The notes under the pieces: model-generated
Databases searched by the model: none
Seen by the model: only the letters and a program-made list of their open reading frames with translations
What the model was told of the DNA's origin: nothing
Made by a program: the position numbers and the translations under genes
Assembly: GCF_900166625.1 (NCBI RefSeq)
Contig: NZ_LT800499.1
Location: forward strand, 3,545,213 to 3,609,212
Direction of reading: 5' to 3'
Origin: Halobacillus massiliensis
GTDB lineage: Bacteria; Bacillota; Bacilli; Bacillales; Halobacillaceae
Length of the DNA: 64,000 bases
Shown here: piece after piece, positions 53,135 to 61,147 of the stretch
How positions within the stretch are numbered: position 1 is the stretch's first letter
Layout: the number at the start of each line of letters is the position of its first letter

Positions 53135-53746
53135 GTGAGTTTTAAAGAATATTTAACAGAGAGTTCCAGCTCTTATCATTGGGAAAAAGAAAGCTCCGGC
53201 TTTTACGAATCGAAAGATGATTATAAAGAATGCTGCAAAGAAAAAAAACACGAAAAACATCATCCAGTCAAACATTATAAAAACTGTGTAGAGGAAGTGT
53301 TAGAAGCCATTCTACAGGCCCAAAGAAAAGCACAAAAGGGACATGGCTGCGATACTTCCTGCCAGCAATCGATCCATGATTTATTTAAAGAAGAAAAGAC
53401 GTTCAAAAAGAACACTATACCTTTTATTTTATATTGTGGCTGTGATCCGTTTAAAGGAACCGGGGTTACTACTTATTCCTATAAACCAAAAAAACACAGG
53501 TTTAAGTGTATAGAAAGCCATATTTTCAGGTTAAAGGATTTAAAGAATGAGTGTGCGGTTCTTGAACTGCTATATTTTAAATCCGACTTAAACGATTCAA
53601 ATGAGAAACACTGCCATGATAAAAGCTCGGCCTGTGACCAAATTGACAACAAATGTGTAAGTGATTTAATAGCCACAGGCATATGCATTAATGTTGATCT
53701 TTCATGCTTTTGTGGAATTACCTGCTTACCCGCTGTAAAACTATAA
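53135..53746 (+). CDS. CotY/CotZ/ExsY-family spore coat protein
   Basis: Cysteine-rich crust/exosporium building protein, 203 aa with about 17 Cys. Family signatures: CVEEVLEAILQAQRKA, GCDTSCQQSI, FILYCGCDPFKGTG, CAVLELL and the end GICINVDLSCFCGITCLPAV. N-terminal 45 residues are His/Lys/Ser rich and specific to this copy. GTG start at 53135 behind GAGGGGGG. Disulfide-linked assembly on the mature spore is expected from the family. Confidence 0.9.
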   Translation: MSFKEYLTESSSSYHWEKESSGFYESKDDYKECCKEKKHEKHHPVKHYKNCVEEVLEAILQAQRKAQKGHGCDTSCQQSIHDLFKEEKTFKKNTIPFILYCGCDPFKGTGVTTYSYKPKKHRFKCIESHIFRLKDLKNECAVLELLYFKSDLNDSNEKHCHDKSSACDQIDNKCVSDLIATGICINVDLSCFCGITCLPAVKL

Positions 53747-53770
53747 TTCTGCTGCTTTATACTCTAAGCT

Positions 53771-53811
53771 AAAAAAGAAGGCACCCTCTTTTCCGGGTTG
53801 CCTTCTTTTTA
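53771..53811. terminator. Bidirectional terminator between coat gene and actin operon
   Basis: AAAGAAGGCACCC pairs with GGGTTGCCTTCTTT with A/T runs on both sides. Confidence 0.9.
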
Positions 53812-53815
53812 CCTC

Positions 53816-54184
53816 TTAGCCCAAAAATGCATCAAGCACATCCTCAATTTCTTTCATGTTTAACTTTTGTGAGGATCCGTGTGTTGGAGCAGATGAGGCT
53901 GGCACCTGAAAACTGCTTCTATTTCCACTATTTAATAATTGCTTAATCGCTAACAGTTCGGATAATAATTCATTTGACCCTCCATTTTGTACAGGAACAC
54001 CATGAAAATATTCATGCAGCGCAGAAATAATAAGATGCTTCAGTGTATTATTCTCTGAATGGTACTTTAGTTCTTCGATAACTTTAGGAGAAACGACGAA
54101 TGTTTCTCCCGTTTTTACATCGATGAAGTTTTCAGGAAGAGATAAAACTGTATCATTAAAATAGTCGCTGAAGATTTGTGACAT
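53816..54184 (-). CDS. ParR-like adaptor of the actin-like protein, candidate
   Basis: 122 aa. A beta-helix-helix arrangement at about residues 25-60 (ETFVVSPKVIEELKYHSE, then LKHLIISALHEYF) fits a ribbon-helix-helix DNA-binding fold. A Ser/Pro/Gly-rich linker follows, and the end MKEIEDVLDAFLG is an acidic amphipathic helix such as ParR proteins use to grip ParM. It follows the actin gene by 12 bases with ribosome site GTGAGGG before the ATG at 54184. No direct family match is remembered; the call rests on layout and shape. Confidence 0.6.
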   Translation of the reverse strand: MSQIFSDYFNDTVLSLPENFIDVKTGETFVVSPKVIEELKYHSENNTLKHLIISALHEYFHGVPVQNGGSNELLSELLAIKQLLNSGNRSSFQVPASSAPTHGSSQKLNMKEIEDVLDAFLG

Positions 54185-54196
54185 TTCCCTCACCCT

Positions 54197-55393
54197 CTAG
54201 CTCGTTGTAACAGCATAATTATTTTCATTCTCATAGTTTTGCTGTTTGCTGAATAAATTCATTTTTGACAGAATCATCAGCCCCCGTACATTTAATTTCG
54301 CCATATCTTCGGGGAACATGAGATCGATTGGACGGCCCCTTTCATTCCATTTGACAGCCGCTTCTTTTATTTGTTTCTCCGCAATCTGAGCCGCTCCCCC
54401 AACTGCGATATACCTTGCTGCTCCTTTAATTTCATTCGAGCTGCTTCTAACTCTGTCAAAATGCTCTAAATACTTTATAGCCATTAGACGAAGCTGTGGA
54501 ACAATATACTTGCTAATATCTTTACGCACCCCGGCAAACGGTTCCACATACCACTCTGATTGTCCGGCTGCCAGCTTCTCTTCAAGCTCTGCCCTGGAAT
54601 TAAAACTGTATAACTCGTTTTTATTAACTTTCTGAATAATATTATCTAAGAATTGATTAATACCGAATGTTTCTCCCTCAACGGAAGCCACTGGTTTATT
54701 ATTTTTTATGCCTACAAAGTCAACAGAGTCACCGCCCAGGTCACCAATGATGATCCCTTTCTTCGAGTCTTTCACAAGAGCATCGTCCGTAATCAACAGG
54801 GAATCCATATCACGGGTTAAACTCACATAAGCAAGCGCTCCCTCAGCTCCGATAATGACATCTTCCACGTGAAGTTTTACAACGACTTCTTTTGGTGCAC
54901 TCACACCCGGCATTTTATGAAAGATTACGGTGTGATCTCCCATTAACCGCTGTTTAAAAATTTCTTTCTTTTCTTTATATTGCGTAGTAGGAAGGGATAC
55001 TGCCAGTTGATCGATGTGATAGCTGATATCTGTGATTGAAGGATTAGAGCGTAAAGCATGATAAGCGGCGGCCGCATAAAGCAAAATATAAGTACGTTCT
55101 TCATTTGTTTTCTGATTATTGAAAGAAGTTAAGCTTACGTTTTTCTGCATCATCGCTGATTTCCCTACATAGTAAATCTCACGGCGATCAATAACTGTCG
55201 GGCTTTTTATTTCCACTATTAAGCTCTCTTCTAAATCCATGTCTTCTTCGTCATACGGTTTCTCGTAAAATTCTTCATCAAAAAGGGCAATGGCATTAGG
55301 TATCTGATAATCAGCCATTTCACCATCATCTGATGCCAGTATTTTATACCAGCTGTTTCCAATATCAACGGAAAAAATATTATTACTTTTCAT
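54197..55393 (-). CDS. ParM/Alp-type bacterial actin
   Basis: 398 aa ATPase of the actin superfamily. Phosphate-1 motif FSVDIGNSWYKI at the N-terminus, phosphate-2 GIIIGDLGGDSVDFVGI at about residue 195, and adenosine motif YIAVGGAAQIAEKQIKE near 335. Such proteins polymerise and push plasmid DNA apart (ParM, AlfA, Alp7A). Here it is chromosomal and sits between spore-surface genes. ATG 55393 has GGAGGGAG upstream; 42 further in-frame codons upstream lack a ribosome site. Cotranscribed with the ParR-like gene downstream. Plasmid remnant or sporulation-specific filament are both possible. Confidence 0.85.
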   Translation of the reverse strand: MKSNNIFSVDIGNSWYKILASDDGEMADYQIPNAIALFDEEFYEKPYDEEDMDLEESLIVEIKSPTVIDRREIYYVGKSAMMQKNVSLTSFNNQKTNEERTYILLYAAAAYHALRSNPSITDISYHIDQLAVSLPTTQYKEKKEIFKQRLMGDHTVIFHKMPGVSAPKEVVVKLHVEDVIIGAEGALAYVSLTRDMDSLLITDDALVKDSKKGIIIGDLGGDSVDFVGIKNNKPVASVEGETFGINQFLDNIIQKVNKNELYSFNSRAELEEKLAAGQSEWYVEPFAGVRKDISKYIVPQLRLMAIKYLEHFDRVRSSSNEIKGAARYIAVGGAAQIAEKQIKEAAVKWNERGRPIDLMFPEDMAKLNVRGLMILSKMNLFSKQQNYENENNYAVTTS

Positions 55394-55419
55394 TTTCTCC
55401 CTCCTCATGGTCAATGATA

Positions 55420-55444
55420 TGCACACAGGAATAGTAGTTGTGCA
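55420..55444 (-). promoter_or_regulatory. Inverted repeat upstream of the actin gene (operator or centromere candidate)
   Basis: TGCACA (55420-55425) and TGTGCA (55439-55444), 27-51 bp before the start codon. In parMRC and alf systems the centromere and autorepression site lie in this place. No long iteron array was seen; CCCATAT occurs twice at 55449 and 55473. Confidence 0.4.
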
Positions 55445-55545
55445 AGTACCCATATAAAATAATTTGAAAAAGCCCATATTTTTGTAGTCTTTATAACTTC
55501 CACGTTTATACTGATTCATTTGACCAAGCTTAGTAGAGCCGTTTG

Positions 55546-55554
55546 CATAAAATA
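55546..55554 (+). promoter_or_regulatory. SigK-like -10 element (CATANNNTA)
   Basis: CATAAAATA, 31 bp before the ATG of the first CsxC-like gene. The -35 AC is not well placed, so this is tentative. Confidence 0.45.
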
Positions 55555-55584
55555 CATTGAGGTTAATATAAAGGAGGAAAAAAA

Positions 55585-56346
55585 ATGAAAAAGCATAATA
55601 AAAATTGTGTCAACCTTAATGAGTCTGCCTCTATTGAACAATGTACAAGTGAATCGGTTGATACACCGACTACACCTGCAGGCGATGTCACCATTAGAGT
55701 TCCAGTAGAATTAGGAGCATTTACAGTAACTTCTCATCTGACAGCAAATATTACATTTCCTGATCCAGTCTTAGAAATTAAAGATATTAAGAAAAGAGTT
55801 ATTATTACTCAATGCCGTCTTATGACACGTACTTCAACAGGTGATGATGATCAATTTAGCGATGGTCCTTTCCCATTATTTATTAAAGGATATGTACGCA
55901 AAAACATTCGATACGCCACAACATGTCCCCATTCAAGAGGTGAGTGTGTCTCTTCTGAAATCAAATCTCTTACAGTCAATGTACCTTTCGAATGTGTGAC
56001 GACAGTAGAATTGGACTCCCCTGTTCAGCTCCCTGTAGCTAATACTAGAAGTGAATTCGATTTCTTTAGAGCGCAGAATTTAGGAACAGGTTTTCCTGAG
56101 AAAGATCAGTTTCTATCAAGCGATATTTCTCAGTTCCACCAAACCAGTACTCAAGAATATAATCAGCTTCCTTATTGTGAACTTATTCGAAGCCAGATTC
56201 TTGAATGGGATGAAGCAACAGACCGCCATTCCTTCGGAGATAGCCCTGTAGATGAGGGATACTTCTTCAATTTAGTTGAAAAAATGTCATTAAACTTTAC
56301 TATCAAAGTTTTGCAAAACCAACAAGTTAACATTGATGCTCTTTAA
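55585..56346 (+). CDS. CsxC/SPOCS-like spore surface protein, paralogue 1
   Basis: 253 aa. The short Cys-containing N-terminus is followed by the domain repeated in four genes here: VTIRVPVELGAFTV, FPDPVLEIKDIKKRVIITQC, LFIKGYVRKNIRYAT, VNVPFECVT, LPYCELIRSQILEWDEA and the end KVLQNQQVNID. I take it as the CsxC/BC_2427-type exosporium or coat family with a SPOCS-like (DUF3794) fold, from memory. ATG 55585 with AAAGGAGG. Divergent from the actin gene. Confidence 0.75.
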   Translation: MKKHNKNCVNLNESASIEQCTSESVDTPTTPAGDVTIRVPVELGAFTVTSHLTANITFPDPVLEIKDIKKRVIITQCRLMTRTSTGDDDQFSDGPFPLFIKGYVRKNIRYATTCPHSRGECVSSEIKSLTVNVPFECVTTVELDSPVQLPVANTRSEFDFFRAQNLGTGFPEKDQFLSSDISQFHQTSTQEYNQLPYCELIRSQILEWDEATDRHSFGDSPVDEGYFFNLVEKMSLNFTIKVLQNQQVNIDAL

Positions 56347-56530
56347 GAGTCAGGACACAATCGACTTCACCCGTCGGTTGTGTTTTTACATACTACAGTT
56401 TATTCAAAAAGCAGCTGGACGTTTTTCTTTTATAAGATTTAAAAACAAAATATTTTTTCTTACACGTTCTTTTTTATTATATAGGAAGAGAATCGCCACC
56501 AAACATCTCATCTTCAAGATAAGAGCCCAG

Positions 56531-56557
56531 ACATAGTCATTTATCCCACATACGATG
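56531..56557 (+). promoter_or_regulatory. SigK-like promoter of paralogue 2
   Basis: AC (56531-56532), 16 nt, CATACGATG (56549-56557), one mismatch to CATANNNTA. The start site would be just ahead of the ribosome site at 56573. Confidence 0.5.
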
Positions 56558-56589
56558 TGAGTATATTTTGTATAGGGGGAAATCAAAAA

Positions 56590-57384
56590 ATGACTGATTC
56601 TCATAAGTATTCCAAAGGGTATGACTGTAAAGGAAAAGCCAATTTATGCAGTTGCGACAATACACCAGTCAAACCACAAGTAAGTATTGGGAAAATCATC
56701 ACCAAGGTCCCTGTTGTATTAGCTGAACTTAATCTTCAATTAAACATAGATGAAACGATTACTTTCCCTGAACCAGTATTAGAAATCAAAGATATTAAAA
56801 AGAGGGTAAATCTCACTCAATGCCGCTTATTACTTCCAACTAATAAATTATTCGTAAAAGGTTTTGTCCGTAAGAACATCCAATATGCCAGCCCATCAAG
56901 TGAAATTGAGAAAAGCACTGAGTGCACCGTAGCCTCTGATTTACACTCTTTTACTGTTGATATTCCCTTCGAATGTGTAACTGAAGTAACAGATTTCTTA
57001 TCCATGCCTGTATTGCCTAAACTGAATAACCGTGAAGAGTTTGATTTCGGTGTTTCCAAACATCTTCCAACTGGCTATCCTGAAAAAGATAAATTACTGA
57101 CGAGCGACCTTTCTCAATTCCACCAGGAAAGCCAGCAATATTATAATGAACTTCCTTTCTGTGAGCTTATTTCCAGTAAGATCATTGAATGGGATGAAGC
57201 ACTGGATCGAAAACCTCTACCGGGAAGCGCTCCTTTTAACGAAGGGTACTTTACAAAAGTAGAAGAGAAAATGGTGCTTGATATCTCTCTTAAAGTTCTT
57301 CAAAATCAGCAAATTCGTGTCGCCTCTTCTACTAATGATAAACATGACCACGATTATGAATCATGTGAGAGCCTTGATTATTAA
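56590..57384 (+). CDS. CsxC/SPOCS-like spore surface protein, paralogue 2
   Basis: 264 aa, closest to paralogue 1: IITKVPVVLAELNLQLNI, FPEPVLEIKDIKKRVNLTQC, LFVKGFVRKNIQYAS, VDIPFECVTEV, LPFCELISSKIIEWDEAL, LKVLQNQQIRV. The N-terminus (KYSKGYDCKGKANLCSCDN) is Cys/Lys rich, and the tail His/Asp rich. ATG 56590 preferred, behind AGGGGG; an ATG 33 bases upstream has no site. A 210-bp non-coding gap with poor conservation separates it from paralogue 1. Confidence 0.78.
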   Translation: MTDSHKYSKGYDCKGKANLCSCDNTPVKPQVSIGKIITKVPVVLAELNLQLNIDETITFPEPVLEIKDIKKRVNLTQCRLLLPTNKLFVKGFVRKNIQYASPSSEIEKSTECTVASDLHSFTVDIPFECVTEVTDFLSMPVLPKLNNREEFDFGVSKHLPTGYPEKDKLLTSDLSQFHQESQQYYNELPFCELISSKIIEWDEALDRKPLPGSAPFNEGYFTKVEEKMVLDISLKVLQNQQIRVASSTNDKHDHDYESCESLDY

Positions 57385-57451
57385 TCAATCATTTTTAAAA
57401 ATGTTAGGAGGGAGGAAGGATGCTTTAAAATAGAGCACCTTTCGAGAATAT

Positions 57452-58846
57452 ATGATAAGAAGAGACAGTATCTTTTCTCGAAGACCTTGGGATAAACAGA
57501 CTGACCGAAGGCGTTCTTTCTTTACCACTTATAAGGAAGAATCTTCTGCAGAAAGCCCTGTTGAAAAAAAGGCAGAATCCAGGAAAAATAAAATCTATAC
57601 ACCATCAAATTTAGAAAAGAAAATACATCGTCCCGTAATTCTGCCTCCTCCCCAGCTGAAATCGCAAAAGAAAATAGAAGATAGAACTAACGAAAAAGAA
57701 AATAGGACTAATGAAAAAGAACTAAAATCTTCCCGCCTAAAAGAAAGGATAGAAAATGAGCGTTCACTAATGAATGATTATCTATTTAAATTAGTGGATG
57801 CTCCCTTAACGGCGAAAGATATATTTATTCCAAGTAACAACATAAGAACTGACCTGGAAGAGAAAAGAGATGATTTCTTTCATGAAGAGAAGCTTTCGAT
57901 TTTAAGAGATGTGGTTTCATCTATGGAAGGCGAATCATCGGAAGAAAGTTTTAAGGATTATTACTTTTCCCAAAAAGAAATGACAGATTTTACAGAGAAA
58001 GTATCTTCTCCCCTTCATTCACCAGAAGAAGATAGTCCTTTTACAAACGAAAAAGATCAGTCATTATACGACGAGTTCTTTTCCATGTTAAGTGAGTCTT
58101 CAAATACAGATAACCACAGTGACCATTATGAACGAATGGGTGACGATACTTTAGATGAATCATCCAGCTCTTCTTCTGAGCAGAACCTTCATTATAACAG
58201 TGAATGCCAAACACTGGCTGATGAGTTCTCTAAAATACTGGAAAATTCATCAACTATTGATGAGGAGTCTAAAGAGGAAAGGACAGAAAGTTTAAAGGTT
58301 AATCACCAAATCGTTAAAGAACATACCTATATTGTTAAAGCTCCCGTATTGTTGTCCCATGTTACTCTTAATCTAGACGTAATGGACTCATTCCATGTTA
58401 CAGATGATATAGTTGAAATTTTAAACATCGACTGGTCTCTCGACTCCGCTGAAGCTAAAGTACTTTTACCCTCTTCCCAGGTTTTCTTTAGCGGCGTGCT
58501 GATGGCCGACATAGATTATATTAGTACTTCAGAATTAAATACTATCCATTCTGTTAAAATACCCATTCACTGGAGCAAAACGGTAAACGTCAAGTGGCAG
58601 ACCGCTCCTATACTTTCGACCTCTGACGAAAAAGAATATACGTTTTCATCTCATGACAAACAGCAGGAAATTACCCACTATGAATTTTATCAGCAATTTG
58701 CAAACCCACTGGAGGATCAAGTAAAGAGCATTCAATTCACATGGCATAATTCTTCTTATCCTAAAAATAAAGACCAAAAAATTTCTCTTCAAGGAACAGC
58801 CGAAGTATGTATTGACCTATTTCAAAACCAATATGTCTATTATTAA
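57452..58846 (+). CDS. Large CsxC/SPOCS-like protein with long charged N-terminal extension, paralogue 3
   Basis: 464 aa. Residues 1-285 are hydrophilic, rich in Glu, Ser, Lys and Arg, with a near-repeat NEKENRTNEKELKSSR; a shared phrase DEF(F/S)(S/K)(M/I)L recurs near 210 and 255. Residues 290-464 are a diverged copy of the shared domain (YIVKAPVLLSHVTLNLDV, VEILNIDWSL, VFFSGVLMADIDYIS, VKIPIHWSKTV, DLFQNQYVYY). The strong ribosome site AGGAGGGAGG lies 30-40 bases upstream before a two-codon ORF (ATG CTT TAA at 57420); the ATG at 57452 itself has none. Probably cotranscribed with paralogue 2. Confidence 0.7.
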   Translation: MIRRDSIFSRRPWDKQTDRRRSFFTTYKEESSAESPVEKKAESRKNKIYTPSNLEKKIHRPVILPPPQLKSQKKIEDRTNEKENRTNEKELKSSRLKERIENERSLMNDYLFKLVDAPLTAKDIFIPSNNIRTDLEEKRDDFFHEEKLSILRDVVSSMEGESSEESFKDYYFSQKEMTDFTEKVSSPLHSPEEDSPFTNEKDQSLYDEFFSMLSESSNTDNHSDHYERMGDDTLDESSSSSSEQNLHYNSECQTLADEFSKILENSSTIDEESKEERTESLKVNHQIVKEHTYIVKAPVLLSHVTLNLDVMDSFHVTDDIVEILNIDWSLDSAEAKVLLPSSQVFFSGVLMADIDYISTSELNTIHSVKIPIHWSKTVNVKWQTAPILSTSDEKEYTFSSHDKQQEITHYEFYQQFANPLEDQVKSIQFTWHNSSYPKNKDQKISLQGTAEVCIDLFQNQYVYY

Positions 58847-58873
58847 AGTAAAACAAGGCATATAAATACAGAT

Positions 58874-58901
58874 AAAAGATGGCCATTGGGTCATCTTTTT
58901 A
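58874..58901 (+). terminator. Terminator after paralogue 3
   Basis: AAAAGATGGCC and GGGTCATCTTTTT form an imperfect hairpin followed by T-rich DNA. Confidence 0.65.
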
Positions 58902-58992
58902 GTTCCTTCGTATCGATTTTTTATATAATAACCCCGAACAAGGCACTATTTTATTAGTATCCTTAGCTCGGAGTATAGTACAACTGCCTTTT

Positions 58993-59931
58993 TTACCTTC
59001 CAAATCTTTGGAATAAAGTTTTAGCGGATGTCATATTAGCGGCAGGAGCCGAATCTAAAGGACATACTTTTTTTTCCTTAGGACATTTAGGAGGCTGTGG
59101 ACAATAACCACCACCAGGCGGTGTGTCTCCATTCATTGGAGGATATTTACCATCCATAGGAGGGTGGTTTCCTTTTGCTGGCGGACACCCTCCATTTGGA
59201 GGCGTTCCCCATCCATTCTCATGCTTTTTCTTTTTCTTCTTTTTCTTTTTCTTCTTCTGTTGCAATTGAGACAGTTTAATAACAAGGGTAATATCCATTT
59301 TTTCTGTTACCTTGTTAAAACGTCCGCATCTATCGAAATTCTTAACAATATCGATTTCGTTTATAGCAGAAGCAAGAAGCTTACAGTGAATTTTTTCATT
59401 GTAAAGCTCGTAAGTTAGAGAACCAAATTCACAGCGGTCCGCTCCCATTCCATCCTTGGCAAGTTCTCTATATTGAAGAACATTATCTTTAATGCTGTAG
59501 CCTCCAAGATCAAATGGAAAGTCTACCGGATTAGCAAGTTTGACTTTGTCATATGCTTTAAATGGAATATCAATACTGTAGTCTTTAACTACTCCGTATG
59601 AATCTTCCACATATTGAATATTTTTGTGTACATATCCCTCAACAAACAATTTTACATACTTCGGATTATCTACAACAGGAATAGCTTTACACTGAGTCAA
59701 ATAAACATTTTTCTCAATGTTTTTAATAGCTGTTGCGTAAGTTGGAAGATAGAAATCAGCTTCAGTTAATGACTGAATATAAACATCCCCAAGCACGACA
59801 TTAACTTCCTCCATGCCTTTATGTGCTAATTGTTCTGTTTCCGTAAACAAGCTCCTGGATTTCGCCTCATCGTTCGGCGGAAGTGGCGGGCATTTATCAT
59901 GACCATAGCCGCATCCTGTATTTCTCTTCAT
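58993..59931 (-). CDS. CsxC/SPOCS-like spore protein with polylysine and Pro/Gly tail, paralogue 4
   Basis: 312 aa, opposite strand to the other three. Shared domain at about 35-220: VNVVLGDVYIQSLTEADF, AIKNIEKNVYLTQCKAI, LFVEGYVHKNIQYV, IDIPFKAYDKV, IHCKLLASAINEIDIV, TLVIKLSQLQQ. It is followed by eleven consecutive lysines, then a Pro/Gly/Cys-rich segment with repeats like NGDTPPGG and GKYPPM. ATG 59931 behind AAAGGAG. Polylysine and PG-rich tails are seen in several coat/exosporium proteins and could bind polyanions (inference). Confidence 0.75.
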   Translation of the reverse strand: MKRNTGCGYGHDKCPPLPPNDEAKSRSLFTETEQLAHKGMEEVNVVLGDVYIQSLTEADFYLPTYATAIKNIEKNVYLTQCKAIPVVDNPKYVKLFVEGYVHKNIQYVEDSYGVVKDYSIDIPFKAYDKVKLANPVDFPFDLGGYSIKDNVLQYRELAKDGMGADRCEFGSLTYELYNEKIHCKLLASAINEIDIVKNFDRCGRFNKVTEKMDITLVIKLSQLQQKKKKKKKKKKKHENGWGTPPNGGCPPAKGNHPPMDGKYPPMNGDTPPGGGYCPQPPKCPKEKKVCPLDSAPAANMTSAKTLFQRFGR

Positions 59932-59996
59932 ATTGTTCACTCCTTTATAAAATATTGTCAAAAAGTCAGACTCACTATTACTTCTTGACTCAGTAT

Positions 59997-60005
59997 TAAT
60001 ATATG
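59997..60005 (-). promoter_or_regulatory. SigK-like -10 element before paralogue 4
   Basis: CATATATTA on the minus strand matches CATANNNTA, 66 bp before the ATG. The -35 is unclear. Confidence 0.4.
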
Positions 60006-60106
60006 TATGGTATTTAAAATGGAATGGACGGGTGTCAGTATGCTTTTCATTCTATTAACATTTTATAGGAATTTGGGCTTATATAAGAGACACCACCTAA
60101 TAAAAA

Positions 60107-60142
60107 GCAAAAAAAACAAGCAGTCCAGCTATGCCAGACTGC
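60107..60142 (-). terminator. Terminator of the coiled-coil gene
   Basis: GCAGTCTGGC and GCTGGACTGC pair (two G-U) around ATA, followed by a long U-run on the minus strand. Confidence 0.85.
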
Positions 60143-60182
60143 CCAATCCCTCCCCCCTGCTATTTTACATCCCTGGCCCTTT

Positions 60183-60416
60183 TCAATCTTGTAAAACTTC
60201 ATCTAATATTTCCAGGGATTGATGTACTTGTTCCTCCAGTTCTTCTTTTTCCTTTTTCAAATCCTGAAAGGCCGATTTTAACTCCTTATTCTTTAGCATC
60301 ATTTCTTCAAATTCTGCTTTTTCAGCATTTAGTTCAGCTTTCAATCGATCAACTAAATTCACAGCCTCATCGTAGGTCATTTCTTGTATGGAAGGAAAAC
60401 TCACTCTTTTTTTCAT
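60183..60416 (-). CDS. Small coiled-coil protein (77 aa)
   Basis: Entirely helical and highly charged: residues 13-77 form a continuous heptad pattern (DEAVNLVDRLKAELNAEKAE and on to EQVHQSLEILDEVLQ). ATG 60416 with AAGGAGGT seven bases upstream, and own terminator. Family unknown; lies next to spore-surface genes and may be sporulation related by context only. Confidence 0.65.
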   Translation of the reverse strand: MKKRVSFPSIQEMTYDEAVNLVDRLKAELNAEKAEFEEMMLKNKELKSAFQDLKKEKEELEEQVHQSLEILDEVLQD

Positions 60417-60649
60417 ATGCTGACCTCCTTAAATTTAAACCTGATGTATAAATCTTTCTGTTTCAAACTCCTGAATCCCGGGTTAAAAATCCACCTGCGC
60501 ACCATACAACTATCTTATGATCAAAATTGCTGTACTGCTATTACTTAAGTAAAAGTACTGCCCCACTTTTTTACAACTGAAAAATGAGTATTTAAATAAA
60601 AAATACACATATTAAAAAAGTGGAATCTTATAGAAAAGGAGGACAAGAC

Positions 60650-60892
60650 ATGAAAAAGAAATGGACCATGATCACATTGTCCCTTGCTCTTTCTACCGGA
60701 GTACTGGCAGCGTGCAATTTAGATAACAATGATAGAAATGAAGGACCTGCTGATGTGAATTATAACCCTACTCGTTATAACGATAACTATCCTGATAATC
60801 TTGATGAGCGTGACAGACCTTTTATAGATGAACAGGATATTGCTCCTGGCGACGAAGGACCTGTACAGCGACGTGACCGCTATGTTCAATAA
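60650..60892 (+). CDS. Small lipoprotein (80 aa)
   Basis: Signal peptide MKKKWTMITLSLALSTGVLAAC with lipobox LAAC, then an acidic Asn/Asp/Arg-rich tail (NNDRNEGPADVNYNPTRYND...). ATG 60650 behind AAAGGAGG; an upstream in-frame ATG at 60620 would bury this site. Resembles small sporulation lipoproteins in style, but I recognise no family. Confidence 0.7.
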   Translation: MKKKWTMITLSLALSTGVLAACNLDNNDRNEGPADVNYNPTRYNDNYPDNLDERDRPFIDEQDIAPGDEGPVQRRDRYVQ

Positions 60893-60903
60893 TTTTATAA
60901 AGT

Positions 60904-60928
60904 AAGAGCAGGTCATCCTGCTCTTTTA
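60904..60928 (+). terminator. Terminator of the small lipoprotein gene
   Basis: AAGAGCAGG and CCTGCTCTT around TCAT, then TTAC. May be partial, since the next small gene begins 23 bases later. Confidence 0.75.
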
Positions 60929-60950
60929 CTTTTAATGGAGGACCTCAGTG

Positions 60951-61112
60951 ATGGAAAAAAATAAAAGAAAACAAAAAGAGTCCGAATTTAAAGAAGCTCC
61001 CACTTCTAATGACGCTGATTTGTTTGGTAAAGATGCTTCAGAAGAAGAAATTAGAGAGGGAGAATCCACGAAGGTTACGAAATTGGTTTATGATGAGTAT
61101 GATCCAAGCTAG
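60951..61112 (+). CDS. Very small acidic protein (53 aa)
   Basis: ATG at 60951 with GGAGG about ten bases upstream, stop TAG at 61110-61112, then an intrinsic terminator. The product starts MEKNKRKQKESEFKEAPTS and ends KLVYDEYDPS; strongly charged, likely disordered. No family recognised. The codon use, ribosome site and terminator support a real gene. Confidence 0.6.
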   Translation: MEKNKRKQKESEFKEAPTSNDADLFGKDASEEEIREGESTKVTKLVYDEYDPS

Positions 61113-61117
61113 AATAC

Positions 61118-61147
61118 AAAAAAGGCTGCTCTTGTGGCAGCCCTTTT
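61118..61147 (+). terminator. Terminator of the 53-aa gene
   Basis: AAAAAGGCTGC pairs with GCAGCCCTTTT around a 7-nt loop. Confidence 0.85.

Noticed and set aside
55394-55519. 42-codon N-terminal extension of the actin gene
   Set aside because: The actin phosphate-1 motif begins right after ATG 55393, which has a perfect GGAGG site; the extension has none and overlaps regulatory DNA.
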